DNA from: Candolleomyces eurysporus | Lineage: Eukaryota > Basidiomycota > Agaricomycetes > Agaricales > Psathyrellaceae | Assembly (NCBI GenBank): GCA_027579435.1 | Contig: JANBPK010001189.1 | Coordinates: forward strand, 124,001 to 188,000 | Direction: 5' to 3' | Length of the DNA: 64,000 bases | Shown: positions 32,718-43,900 of the stretch, piece by piece | Numbering within the stretch: the first letter of the stretch is position 1 | Layout of the letters: each line of letters opens with the position of its first letter | Made by a program: the position numbers and the translations under genes | The notes under the pieces: generated by a model | Database searches by the model: none | Seen by the model: only the letters and a program-made list of their open reading frames with translations | What the model was told of the DNA's origin: nothing

Positions 32718-34647
32718 ATGCCTTACTGCCTAGGCCTGCAGGCTGCTGCAGAAGCCTTTCTATCTATTGGCCTCGCCACACAGTTTACCTTGGCTGTCGT
32801 TGCATTCCTTCTCATCGTCACCATAATCTCTGCCTTTCAGAAGGATGGAGTTGACTCGCCAACTTCCCTTCCTGGGTCTTCCCTCTTTTCCATCTATCCA
32901 TTTTTCCGACGAAGATATGATTTCTTGAACTGGGGCTTTCATGCTACCGGTCAAAGTATCTTTCGATTCAATCTCCTCCGAGTGAGTATTCGCGCCTTTC
33001 TACCACCTTCATCTTTGACCAACCCTTTGCAGAATACCGTGGTCGTAGTTTCCGGAGAGAGCGCACGACAAGCTTTCTTCACTGCTAAAAGCCTTGATCT
33101 CACAGAAGGATTCAAGATTTTATCCGGTGCCGTACGCGAATTTCCCGCCGTACACCTTCTTTGCTCCATTAACGTCCTTCTGTTCCCAGATACCCATGGT
33201 CCGTGGCGTGACGTCCGATCTACAGACGCGTCGAATCCAACAAATCCACAAGCGCCTGGCAAACGTTCAGCGAAATGGCCCTCTTAGCGAACGTAAGTCT
33301 AATTATTGACCTTTCTTCTTGCCCCAGTTTGACTAAAGCCCGGCCACCTTAGTTATCCCATGCATCCTGGAGGATTCTCGGCGAGTGATGGAGACCTGGG
33401 GGTCTGCCGGAAAATTCGATCCCTTTGAAAAGGTCTATGAGGTGGGTCTCCTTACATCCTCATGCTCGAGGGCGCATTTCTAATCAAAATTTGAATAGCT
33501 TACATTCCAACTTACCATTCGATCTATATCCGGTACCGAGATAGCGGATGACCCCTTGCTCGTCGCCCGTCTGAAAAAGCTGTACGATGAGCTTGACACC
33601 GGAACGACACCAGCAACTGTCCTCCTCCCATGGCTTCCCACTCCAGCTATGATCAAAAAATTGTGGGCTACCAAGACGATCTATGAGATTGTCGCGAAAG
33701 CCATCAGCGACCGAGAACAATCTGGAGTTCATCACAATGACACTTTACAGATGCTTCTCGACTCTGGCGACGACAGACTTGTAGTCGTGGGGGTTCGTAC
33801 CTATTATATTCTGATGCTCATCTTCCAAAGTACTAACGAGGTTTCACAGTTTATCATGGGGCTCGTGATCGCCGGCGCTAGAGCTACTGGTACCACAGGT
33901 GATTATCGGAATTTGTTGTGAACAGAACCTTCATCGCTGACCTTGTTTTCTTGGTTCGTGATAGCGTCATGGCTATTGACATTCCTCGGGGGACATCCCG
34001 AATGGCGCAATAAGGCCGCCGTAGAAGTGGAGAAACTGTTGGCCGCGTCTTCCTCAAGTCCGACTCAGCCACTTTCAGCCCGTCTCGCGACTATCCCTCT
34101 TGAAGCATGGGAGGCCGAAACACCTGTCCTCGACGCCATAATCCGAGAAACGACTCGTGTCGCACAGCCCCATACTGCCATGCGTCGTAACCTTGGTCCA
34201 GATCTCTATATCGACAACAAGTTGATTCCCAGTGGCGCCTATGTTATCTATCCCTTCAGTGACGTGCATCTTGATCCGGAACTCTACTCAGACCCATGGA
34301 AGTTCGATCCTGGAAGGAAAGAACCCGACCATGTTCCATTCAGTTATGTTGGCTGGGGAGGAGGTACGTTTTATTTTTCAAACATTCTTGCTGTCCGCTT
34401 AAGTGCTGACTATGTCAATCTTTTATTTAAATCAGGAAAAACTACCTGTTTGGGTACTAGATTGGCAAAGGTTGAGCTCAAGCTCGTTACCGCTATGTTC
34501 GTGCTCGGTTTTGAGCATTCAGTCTTGAACGCGTCGGGTGAACCGATGTACCCCCTTCCAACCCCCAATTGGAATGACATCCTTTTATGTCGGCCCCCTC
34601 AAGGCTCGTTCTCTCTAGGTTATTCGAGAACCTCGGTCGCTCTCTAA
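32718..34647 (+). CDS. Cytochrome P450 monooxygenase
   Basis: The start MPYCLGLQAAAEAF is followed by a membrane helix (TQFTLAVVAFLLIVTII). Seven or eight introns are phase-consistent. Family marks: I-helix VIAGARATGTTASW (AGxxTT type), the ExxR helix in IIRETTR, the meander region YSDPWKFDPGR, and the haem-binding loop VGWGGGKTTCLGTRLAKVE with the ligand cysteine. The loop has Trp-Gly in place of the common Phe-Gly/Ser, and Lys-Thr before Thr-Cys. A full-length ER-anchored enzyme of about 530 residues is predicted. The clan and substrate cannot be named from sequence alone, and no other biosynthetic genes sit next to it. Confidence 0.9.
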
Positions 34648-35280
34648 TGGGTCATCAAGTCACCCGACCAGCGCCAGGAAGATCCACCATGCAGTATTTA
34701 TCAACATTTTCTTGCGTTCCTGATCATATATTGGACGTCTGGAAGCCCTGACTATTGTTCGGATATACCGAACCTATTGGCTCCAAGTCCTCAGCAGCTG
34801 GACCGATCTTGGGTTTCAATTCCTCTTCTCCCGATCCAATACTTTATTCATTTCTTATGGTCGCACAATTTGTATAGTAACGCTGACCCTATTTATTCGC
34901 GCTGACTCCAGTATGAATCTCTCTTACTACGTCTTAGATAGATAGGTTACTGGCTCTTATGCATCTCTCCTCTCATCATCTCTCCTCTCATTATTTCTCC
35001 TCTCATCATCTCACTATGTCGTCTCTTTGTAGTATACATGGTCCTGCTCTTATGCCTCTCTTTGTAGATTGGACTCTTTCTGGAATGGGCTCTTATTACC
35101 ACAGTATACGTATCTGTTCAATTAGTTGGAACTACTTGTACATGAATTGCCGTATTTATTTATTATGGGTAAATTACTGTATATTCAATCTCTTTTATGC
35201 CCACATTTGATGCGTAAGGGACGGGACAAGTGTGAAGGGGTGCCAGGAGGATGATCAGGAGAGGGTTTAGAACGCTTGCA
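34648..35280. other. 3' flank of P450 gene
   Basis: Pyrimidine- and AT-rich, no gene seen. It includes a 15-bp tandem repeat (34963-35007). Confidence 0.45.
34963..35007. repeat. 15-bp minisatellite, three units
   Basis: The unit atctctcctctcatc occurs three times, with changes at two or three positions in the later copies. A truncated fourth unit follows. Confidence 0.75.
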
Positions 35281-35536
35281 TTAGGCCCAGACTTCGCGGA
35301 GATATCTTCTGAGCGCTTCGCCCAAGATGTGCATCGTGTGGGCGTCGCATAGATTCTGTAATGTCAGCGCTGCGACGACCAGCGCGAGTGGGTCCCATCC
35401 AGATATCTGTGGGCTTGCCGCAAATCCCAAAATCAAACGTGCTATTTTCTATAATGGACGATTGAATCAATGAAGAGAAGCCGTGATAAGCGGTGAACCG
35501 ACTCACAAAGATTCGCTGGTTTACACCATCGTCAGC
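35281..35536 (-). CDS. Possible small protein frame overlapping RRG9 3' end
   Basis: On the minus strand, exon b (35281-35448) is open for 56 codons and ends in a helical, protein-like stretch (DPLALVVAALTLQNLCDAHT, then ILGEALRRYLREVW). A good donor (35506) and acceptor (35449) join it in phase to VNQRIF just upstream. That upstream piece overlaps the last codons of RRG9 in another frame and meets a TAG with no ATG before it. It may be an alternative last exon, a small gene with a start I cannot find, or a relic. Confidence 0.3.
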
Positions 35537-36171
35537 CTATCACGCTTCGGCCGGGCGACTTTTTCCTCCTTTGCAAAAGGCAATGTTTCTGCCTTGATCT
35601 TTCCAGTCCGTTGCGTCTTGACCTGCTTTCTATGCTCCTTTTCTCGAAGGACAAGCTTCTCCTTCTTCTTCTGCGACGGCTCCCACTTGCTCTTCAAGAT
35701 ACGACGGACCGCCTCAGGGCTGATCCTGAATTTCTCCGCGAGCACTTGGGTCGTAAAGGTTTCCGGGTTTAGGTTGTATAGTTGACGCAACCCGTCCATC
35801 GCGTCACGAGAGATCTTGCGAGGCGGCGACCAGCCGTCTGGGAAGCGCTTCTTTATGGCTTCCCTGTGCTTCCTCCATTCCTCTGGGGTCGCGTTTGGCG
35901 GTGGTTTGCGCGAGTGGACGGGTGGTGTCCCAGGACGGGCTCCGTTGACAACTTCGTTGTCTTCGGAAAGGTCGATTTCTGCGTCGTCGTCTTCAAGAAT
36001 CGACAAGGGCTTCGATTTTGAGCTGGCTGGCGCAGATGCTGCTGCACAAGAGCGAGAAAAGGACCTTGCAAGAATACGAGAAGAAGAGGGTTCTGCGGAA
36101 GAGACGACTGATAGCCGTTGTCGCGTGCACATCCGGTGGAGACTGAGGAGATTGCGCAGCGAGGAAGCCAT
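35521..36171 (-). CDS. RRG9: RRG9/neugrin-like mitochondrial protein
   Basis: Single-exon frame of 216 codons starting at MASSLRNLLSLHRMCTRQR, an Arg/Ser-rich leader with no acidic residues that fits mitochondrial import. An in-frame ATG 16 codons upstream (MNFKFSW) is a possible alternative. The C-terminal half has ISRDAMDGLRQLYNLNPETF and QVLAEKFRISPEAVRRILKS followed by KWEPSQKKKEKL, the conserved core of the RRG9/neugrin family needed for respiratory growth and mitochondrial gene expression. It is divergent from the coactosin gene, with 222 nt between starts. Confidence 0.85.
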   Translation of the reverse strand: MASSLRNLLSLHRMCTRQRLSVVSSAEPSSSRILARSFSRSCAAASAPASSKSKPLSILEDDDAEIDLSEDNEVVNGARPGTPPVHSRKPPPNATPEEWRKHREAIKKRFPDGWSPPRKISRDAMDGLRQLYNLNPETFTTQVLAEKFRISPEAVRRILKSKWEPSQKKKEKLVLREKEHRKQVKTQRTGKIKAETLPFAKEEKVARPKRDRLTMV

Positions 36172-36393
36172 CGTGGTCGTCGTCTTCGTCGTTGTCCAGG
36201 AGAACTTGAAATTCATCTCTGAGCTCGTTGGCACATCAGTCGGATCTCTAAATATTCAGACTCCGTCAAGGGACAACTGCTGTGTGCCTGGCAATTATAG
36301 GGTGCGCACAGCAAGCAACTATCCAACAACGTCTGCCAGCATCTGGGCTACCCTTTCTCTTCATCTTTAGCATCTTTTCTGACGGGAGACAGA

Positions 36394-37146
36394 ATGGCAG
36401 ACGTGTCTGACCCAGCTATCAACGAGGGTGAGTTCCCAGCCTCAGCGCCAAAGAGCTAGCATCGCACGCGACGACCGCCCGGGATTCGCTGGGCATGCTG
36501 GCCTAGTCGAGCAACTATGTGTATTCCTGTTTTCTAATGAATGTTTTCATTTCTCTAGCCTATCTCGATGTCCGATCTGACAAGTCGGACACGAACTGGC
36601 TGTTGCTCGACTACGAAAATGACCGATCCGACACGCTCAAGGTCACCAAGACGGGGACTGGCGGCTTGAGCGAGCTCAAAGATCTTCTTGACGATTCCAA
36701 AGCCTCGTTTGGATATGTGCGAGTCAGTTATTCCAATGACAAGGAGTCCGTACGAGAGAAGTTTGCATTTGTGGTCCGTTCATATATCGTTTTCTCATCG
36801 TATCCGAGCATTATCTGACTTGTGTTAGGTTTGGATTGGGCCTAGCTGTAAAGTGATGAGGAAGGCCAAGGTATGTGCTCGAACAGGCTCCCAACGTTCC
36901 AGGGGGTTCCCATAGAGATCCACCGTATTGACAACGGTTGTTTTCCAGATCTCCGTGCACACCGCCGATGTCAAGACCGCTCTGCGGGTATACTCCATTG
37001 AAGTGGCAGCGAGGGAGAAGGAAGATTTAAACGAGGAACCCATTATTGTCAAACTGCGGAAAGTACGTGTTACAATGTTACCTCCCATTCGCTCTTGCTT
37101 ACCCCTCTTGCACAAGGCTGGCGGGGCGAGCTATGATGGTGTCTAG
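36394..37146 (+). CDS. Coactosin-like ADF-homology actin-binding protein
   Basis: Five exons: MADVSDPAINE, then YLDVRSDKSDTNWLLLDYEN, GLSELKDLLDDSKASFGYVR, KFAFVVWIGPSCKVMRKAK, ISVHTADVKTALRVYSIEV and the last exon AGGASYDGV. This is one ADF-H domain over nearly the whole length (about 145 residues), with the coactosin marks FGYVR and the G-S-Y-D-like C-terminus. It should bind F-actin. The first exon is only 11 codons plus one base. Confidence 0.93.
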
Positions 37147-37342
37147 TGGTCACGATATATACCATAATATTCTCTCTTGTCAGCAATATCATTGCCATTT
37201 CAGTTTTCAAGTGTTCGTCTAACGTTGGGGGTCAACCCGACTCCCGTTCCGCCCATCTCAATCTGTCGCAGCGATCTCCAGAGATGACCGAACGACGTTG
37301 GAAGAAGAGGTGATCATTGAAGCCCGTCCAGATAACCGCTGT

Positions 37343-38203
37343 CTAGACGAGATTCTTGAGATCTGCAATCCCCTTCTCATCCAGCCTCATGCCCACCCAG
37401 TCGGACATGCGCTGGGCGCCCAAACGCTTCTCGTAGAAATCGATGGACGGCTGATTCCACTGCCATTCCCCAATAGATCAGCCGCCGTCAATGGGCAACG
37501 AGATCTGAGTCAGACTCACGGTCAGTACGGCCCAATCCATGCGAGCACAACCCTTGAGTACGGTATGAATATTCACGCCAACGCTTGGGAGATGGTTTCT
37601 TACCCTTTCTTCAGCCACTCTTCCCAAACGATTGAAGAGGGCTTTCCCAATACCATGGGAGCGGTAGTCCTGCTTCACGTAAAGGTCTTCCAGCTACACA
37701 GCGGGATGTTATCAGTGTGAGTCGAAAACACAGAGACTTGATGAACTTACGTAGAGACCGGGCCTTCCAGTCCACGTGGAATAATTGAAGAAGTAAAGGG
37801 CGAGGCCAACGGCTTCTCCTGGTGCGTCAGCGGAACCGCTGAAAGCAATCAACGCATGGGCGTAAGGAGACTCGAAGAGATTCTTTCGCAGCTGTTGAGG
37901 ATGGATCTCATCTGTCGTGGCCCACTATGGATGCGAACTGGGTCAGACTCACTAATTCCGGGGTCGCTTTCACAGCATCGGGTTCCTTCTCATAGATCGC
38001 CTGTAGCGAGGGCGTTGAGACTGGGATCTGACAGACCTTATTTTCTCAAAGGTGTACATACGAGATCGATTATCAGCTGGAGAATGGTGTCCTTGATGAC
38101 GAGGACGTGTTAGGCACCCCCTGCGGCAACGAAAGGACTCGACGCTACGTACGACGTCGTCTGGAGTCGCCTCCCTAATATGATAAGCGGACTCGGATGC
38201 CAT
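37343..38203 (-). CDS. GNAT-family N-acetyltransferase
   Basis: The ATG at 38203 gives MASESAYHIREATPDDV, followed by small exons with TILQLIIDL, IYEKEPDAVKATPEL and HPQQLRKNLFESPYAHALIA. Motif A is clear: LEDLYVKQDYRSHGIGKALF (R/QxxGxG/A acetyl-CoA loop). Motif B follows: MDWAVL...WNQPSIDFYEKRLGA. The ending is DWVGMRLDEKGIADLKNL. This resembles diamine/thialysine acetyltransferases (SAT1/SAT2 group). The join at about 37.92 kb needs either a very short intron or a missing base. The substrate is not readable. Confidence 0.85.
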
Positions 38204-38379
38204 TGTCAGTGCAAAGTCTGCCAGAGCCTAGACTGGGATTGGCAGGCACTGGCGGCACGGCCCGCATCGGCACTGACCCCGACGGTGGCTTCCGTGTGTT
38301 TGTATATATTTATCTTTGAACCTTATTACTGTCCATCCTCGCGGATACACTCAACGCGCGCACGAACCTTCAATCGACG

Positions 38380-39112
38380 ATGGACAAGAACAAGTTGGCC
38401 AAGCTGCAAGCTGCAGCAGCTGCGAACAGGATTGGTGAGCCCTTCTCCGCGTTGCAGCGGCAACGAGCACCTCTGACAGCGAGCAATACACACACTTTCG
38501 GCGTGCACCTCGAACACGAAACGTTTTTCATTTACTAGGCGGCAAAGGGACTGTCCGAAGAAAGGTCGTGCGCAAAACAAAGCCTTCTGGGGCCCAGGAT
38601 GACAAAAAGCTGCAGGGGGCCCTCAAGAAATTGAATGTGCAGCCCATCCCCGGAGTCGAGGAGGTGAACATGTTCAGAGAGGATGGAAATGTGCTTCATT
38701 TCACCGCGCCAAAAGGTGTGCATTTTTACTCCCGCTTCCTGCGCTTTTTCAGGGGTTTCATGTCGGGCTCGTTTTATCGACCCCTCATACGCCGTGAGAT
38801 TGACCCACGATAACTGACTTGGGAATATCTTTGCATTTTCTCTCGACAGTACATGCCGCCGTCTCGGCCAATACCTTCGCGATCTACGGAACTGGACACG
38901 TGAAGGAGCTTACAGAGCTCGTCCCTGGTATCCTGAACCAGCTGGGCCCAGACTCGCTCGCATCGCTGCGCAAGCTCGCTGAGTCGTACCAGGCCATCCA
39001 GCAGGGCCAGCAGCGGCAAGCCGCAGGCGGTGAGGAGGAAGACGATGACGACGTTCCCGACCTGGTGGAGAACTTCGACGTTGAAGCGGATGCCAAGGCC
39101 AATCTCGATTAG
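38380..39112 (+). CDS. EGD1: Nascent polypeptide-associated complex subunit beta
   Basis: Three exons: [18 protein letters not shown], then [20 protein letters not shown] (the basic ribosome-binding RRKxxKK motif) and the NAC domain ([57 protein letters not shown]). The tail is acidic ([16 protein letters not shown]). It pairs with NAC alpha at the ribosomal exit tunnel. The length of about 160 residues is normal. The promoter is shared with the divergent GNAT gene (176 nt). Confidence 0.97.
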
Positions 39113-40973
39113 GCTGATGGGCTCGGATCGGAGTTGGAGGGAGGAGAGGGGACGACGATGAGGGAGTGGGAAAAAGAAAAGCAGGAACCGGTTCGGGACA
39201 CGAGCTGCAGAGGTTGCTTGCATCCCACCGGGGTGTTCCTCTCCTATTCAGGACTTTTCTCCATAGTTTCTGTATCACTAATCTGTGTGTTTGTGAGTAC
39301 TAGCATCGCCTGCCCGCAATCGTCTCAAATGTATTACTTTCGCTTTCGTTCTGAACATTTGTCCGAGTGAGGAGTCTCGTTAGTCTGATCACGATCTTTA
39401 AACATTTCGATGCAGGATAGGCCCACTCGAACCGCCGAAACTGCTGTGGAGGTGCAGATCTTTTCCTTGTCCTATGCGGATGAGGAAGACTCCGACACCT
39501 TGATCAGGCATGTCTATGGTGTGCCACCAATCTATCCATCACCGCGACGTCCACTGCAGGCCCACGATTCTCTCATGCCAATGCTCCAGTGTGTGTGCGA
39601 GGTACCCAACTGATGACCAGCTCAATAATTTGTGGCGTCACTATACCAGGCTCCGATCGTGTTAAATTGCATCCCCATCTTGCCTGCCAATGTCCAAGTC
39701 GGGATCCTCGGTTAATTCGTAGATCCCATCGTCAGTCCAACTCCCAGACCTGCCTGCTCTGAATCGTAGAAATGATTGATTTCTGAATTTATTCACAAGA
39801 GCCATTCATTCAACACCATTTCTCGGACTTCAACCACCTTATAAGCAGCGCCTAGTGGTCAACGCCGTATTCAACGGGGGTTTCCATTGGGAAGATAGGC
39901 ACAACTGTACCGATAGGTAACTTTGAAGGTTTGTGTTTGCGGTCTCTCCGATACATTGCCGGCTGATTTTCTGAACATCTGAAAGCCGGTACCCACATTA
40001 GAGTTTTGTATATACGTATGAAGCGCCTTGTAAATCTATTTGGTTAGTTCTAAAATTCAAAACACCGCTTAGATCGCAAGTATGGATCCTCAACGAGACC
40101 GTATTACCAACTACTGAATGTCATGACTGTAGTAAGTGAATTTCGATATGTTTTATTTGCTGAGTCTTGATAAGTGATCACACATGTTCTCACCAGCAGG
40201 AGAACCGGAACCGGAACCGAGAAGCCTGCCCGTAGCTTCAATTATCGGATATCGGAGTTCGTCCCTCCCCCNTTGCTGCTAAGGAAGCCTATCCCTAATA
40301 ATCTACTAATCTTGCCGGGCAATCCTGTGAAGACAAATATTGGCCAAAATCAATCTTTAGAGTCAACTTGGAACGCGAACTTGTCTGGCTTATCACTTGT
40401 TGGATCCGTCGAGAAGTTGATAGTATCCCGAGCCTCACTTCTTGCCTTGACACGGATCTCATGTTGGACATGTCCCCTGTGCCTTGATTAAAATGATTCT
40501 TTCGAAACATAAGAGGTGATAACGGCGCCATTTGTCTCATTCAGTCGATTGAGAATTTCCGATGCACGCACTTCCGTTAGGTCGTTGTAAGCGCCTTTCG
40601 TTACAGTACCTTAACAAGCGCTATCATATCGGACTAAGCTTCTTTTCTTCTCGAGCTGAGACGGCCTCTTTGACCCTCGCAAACCGGTGCGCGGACGGTT
40701 CATACCGTGTTTCAATCCTTCTGTCCGGTCGCACTGGTTAGTCCAGTTTAGCAACTGAATTTGGCGCCACCAACGAATACATGTACACCACCAAGTATTG
40801 TATCCGCGATATGATCCACAGTTTTACGATAAGTAGTAGAATGGTTAAAGATTCCAATAAATACTCTAGATTCAAGAACAGGTTTTGTGGGTGTATGTAG
40901 CATGGAGTACTAGTACATATGCAGAATCCCATAGAATAAACCTAATAAATTAACAACGGATACGGCCTCTAAT
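39113..40973. other. Intergenic region between convergent NAC-beta and LIM genes
   Basis: About 1.86 kb with no supported gene. Open frames at 39.41 kb and 40.17 kb lack motifs. One N at 40272 follows a C run. Confidence 0.5.
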
Positions 40974-43900
40974 TTAAATCTCGTTACGGAGTATAATGCT
41001 GAAGCAGTGTTCGCAATACGGTTTGTTATCTCTCTGGAAGAACGACGGGTCCTCGAACGGTTGCGAACAGCCCTGAAAAATGGACAGATCTCTTTAGCAC
41101 CATGCCCGTTCTGTAAAGTAAATGCTAGGAGGACTCACGTCGCAGACAAAACAGGCCCAGCACCACTTGCCCCCGAGTGCCTCTACGGCTCTTTCATGAT
41201 CCCTAATGGATTTCTTGCACTTCTTGCATTTGGGCAAGCGCAGTCTCACATGACATGCTTCACAGTAAGGATGGCCTTGATAGACGGTAAACCCTTCGAA
41301 TTCACCATCGCCGCTCAACGCGAGTTCGCCTGTTCCGATGCGGAAGGAGTTAAAAGTAGCGCTCGTCTCGGGCGACGGGGGAAACTCACCAGAAGTCCTT
41401 GACATCGACGGTGTTAGGAATGGATCCCCACATTCTGCACAGAAGAAATGCTCCATATGATACGTCCTCTTGCCCAGGGCAGGATCATCCAAGCTGATAA
41501 ACTGCTCTTCGATAATCGGCGTCTTGCAAGAGTAGCATCTCGGCGCAAAGCTCTGAATGAAAGCACAGACATTGATATGATATCACCCTTGAGCCGAACA
41601 AGAACGCACCTCATGGTAATCCAAGTGACAGTAAGGCCGTCCCTCGTGTTCGTATGAGCTCACATGCTCCAACAACTCCTGGCACACAGAACACTGGAAA
41701 CACTGCGGGTGCCAATTCGCTCCCATAGCAGACACGATGCGTCCCCCGATCGGGCCCTGGCATCCACCACAAATCAACCCACCCGTCCCTGAACGCGCAG
41801 GTGTGGTTCGAGCAGCTTGTTGATTTCCGAAAGGTCGTCGCTGCTGCTGCTGCTGCTGAGGCCGGTGACTATGGCCATGATGACCATGACCATTGTCCCC
41901 CGAAACGCTAATGTTGATCTGAGGAGCGCCTCCCCGTGTCGGGGGACCTTCATCGAACTCGGGCCCTGAGACGCTGATACCAGGAGGCTCGAACACCTGG
42001 ATATTTGGCGGAGCCGGTGGACCTCCTCCACGACTACCAGAGGAGGATTCGCTCACATTGATCATCGGAACTCCAGACGAAGAGGGAGCCGGGTCAAAGC
42101 TGATCATCGGGATGCTCGGGCTGCTATGGTGCGTGCTGCTGCTCATGCTCGTGCCCCCGGTGTGGTGGATGTTAATCCTCGGCGAAGCCATCGGTGAGTC
42201 CTGAGGTCCTCCAATATTTATCGATGGAATGTTCTGGTACTGAGAACCGGTTTGTTGACGCTGCAGCTGCTGCTCTTCATGTGCAACTCCATCGGCCTCC
42301 ATCTTTATGATATTGGCCATCTTCAACGGCGCAGGGGACTCGATGTTGATAGGCTGCTGCTGACGAGGCGTCGAGGGTGCTGACTGTCGGTTATTAAACT
42401 GAGACGGAGGAGGCTGGCGTTGCTGAGACGGCTGTCTGGCTAACGGAGCAGGCGGCGGGGCATAACCCTGCATCGCTTGTTGGTGATGTATGGGTAGTCC
42501 AGTAATTGAATCAAACGCCGCAGGCTGATTTCCTTGAGACTGAGATCGCTGCTGCTGAGGCTGAGGTGGTAACCGGCGGGACTGGGGCTGAGTGATCGCA
42601 GAGTTGCTCGCGCGACCGGCGATATCGTCCATAAAGCTCGACTTGGGCGTGCCACTGTATATCTGGCTCTGCGGACGCTTCTGCTGGGGTCCTTGCTGTT
42701 GACGAGCCATCGGTTGTCGTTGTTCAACCTCCGACTGATATTGGTACATTGACTGCCTCTTGCTGCCGCCAGGTGCAGGTGATGGCGTCCGCAACGACCT
42801 CGGTGGAGGATCATCCAAGTTATCGGGCTTGAGATTCACTTTGCCCCTGTTCACTTCACCTCGAACCATTGCTGATGATGGCTGCTTGGAAACGCTATTG
42901 GCGGTTGCGGGCGTAGGTGGCGTATCGGAGATCCCGAAGTACAGAGAGTTCCCTCCTTCTTGTTTTTGGAAGCCGGAGTGTCGCTGCTGGGGTTGCGGTG
43001 GCTGCTGTTGTTGTCGCAGCNTGGGGTTGTGGTGGTTGCTGTTGCTGTCGTTGCTGGGGTTGCGGTGGCTGCTGTTGCTGTTGCTGCTGCTGCCGAGACT
43101 GCCATTCGCGCGTCGGACTTTTCTGCGGCGAGACCTGTTTCTGGGGTTGCTGGTTGCTCGAACCCCCAGTGAACTTCAGGACTCCAGCAAACTTGCTTGC
43201 TAGCCGACTGGTCGCACTTTCCGTCGTATTCTGAGTATTGGTGGTTATGACGCTTTCGTTATCATCTCCGTCCCTAGACTCGGCCTGTGAGTCCGTCTCG
43301 CTCGCCGCGTTGTTGAGATATCGCCTAGAGTTCTTTTTGACCAACTTGCGGGGAGGAGGCTTTTTCGTCGGCGATTGTGATTGAGACTTGCGTCTGTTGT
43401 CCACATACTCATCCTGGTCCTCTTCATCCTCAGGTTCCGTGTGTCGTCCTCTGGATCTCGACCTCGAGCTCAGCATATCTTTGAACACGTTCCCCTTCCC
43501 TGGCTTCTTCGCCACCGCGGCCGGTTTGTTCCTCCTCCCTCTCTCGTCGTCTTCGTCCTCGTCATCATCGTACTTTAGCTGCTGCTGATATTGCCGATAT
43601 TTTCCTTGTTTTGGCTGCTGCTGGCTCCAGTCAATGTCCTGCACCCTTTCCCTGATGTTCTTCCCTTGCTGCTGCTGCTTCGCCGTACCCCTTCCTCCTC
43701 GAGCTTCAGAATAGTCGTCGTACTCGGGCTCGCGGGATTTGTGTTTGCGAACGGCCGTCCCATCACGTTCAGACGGCTCCCTTCTATGGCCGGATCCACG
43801 ACCTCTCCTCTCTTCGTACTGCATTTCCTCCTCTTCCTCCTCCTCCTCCTCTTCGGAAGGCTCCTCGTACATCCTTCCCTTCCCTTTAGGCTTGGTCTTC

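Noticed and set aside
35267..35506. 79-codon minus frame starting MSRFTAYHGF
   Set aside because: Its first part is the predicted intron. The protein-like signal is in another frame (35281-35448), which I list separately with low confidence.
32718..38203. Secondary-metabolite cluster around the P450 and acetyltransferase genes
   Set aside because: No synthase, terpene cyclase or cluster regulator is nearby; the neighbours are housekeeping genes.
40174..40491. 105-codon plus frame containing an N
   Set aside because: No motif, broken by the N, AT-rich context; probably chance.
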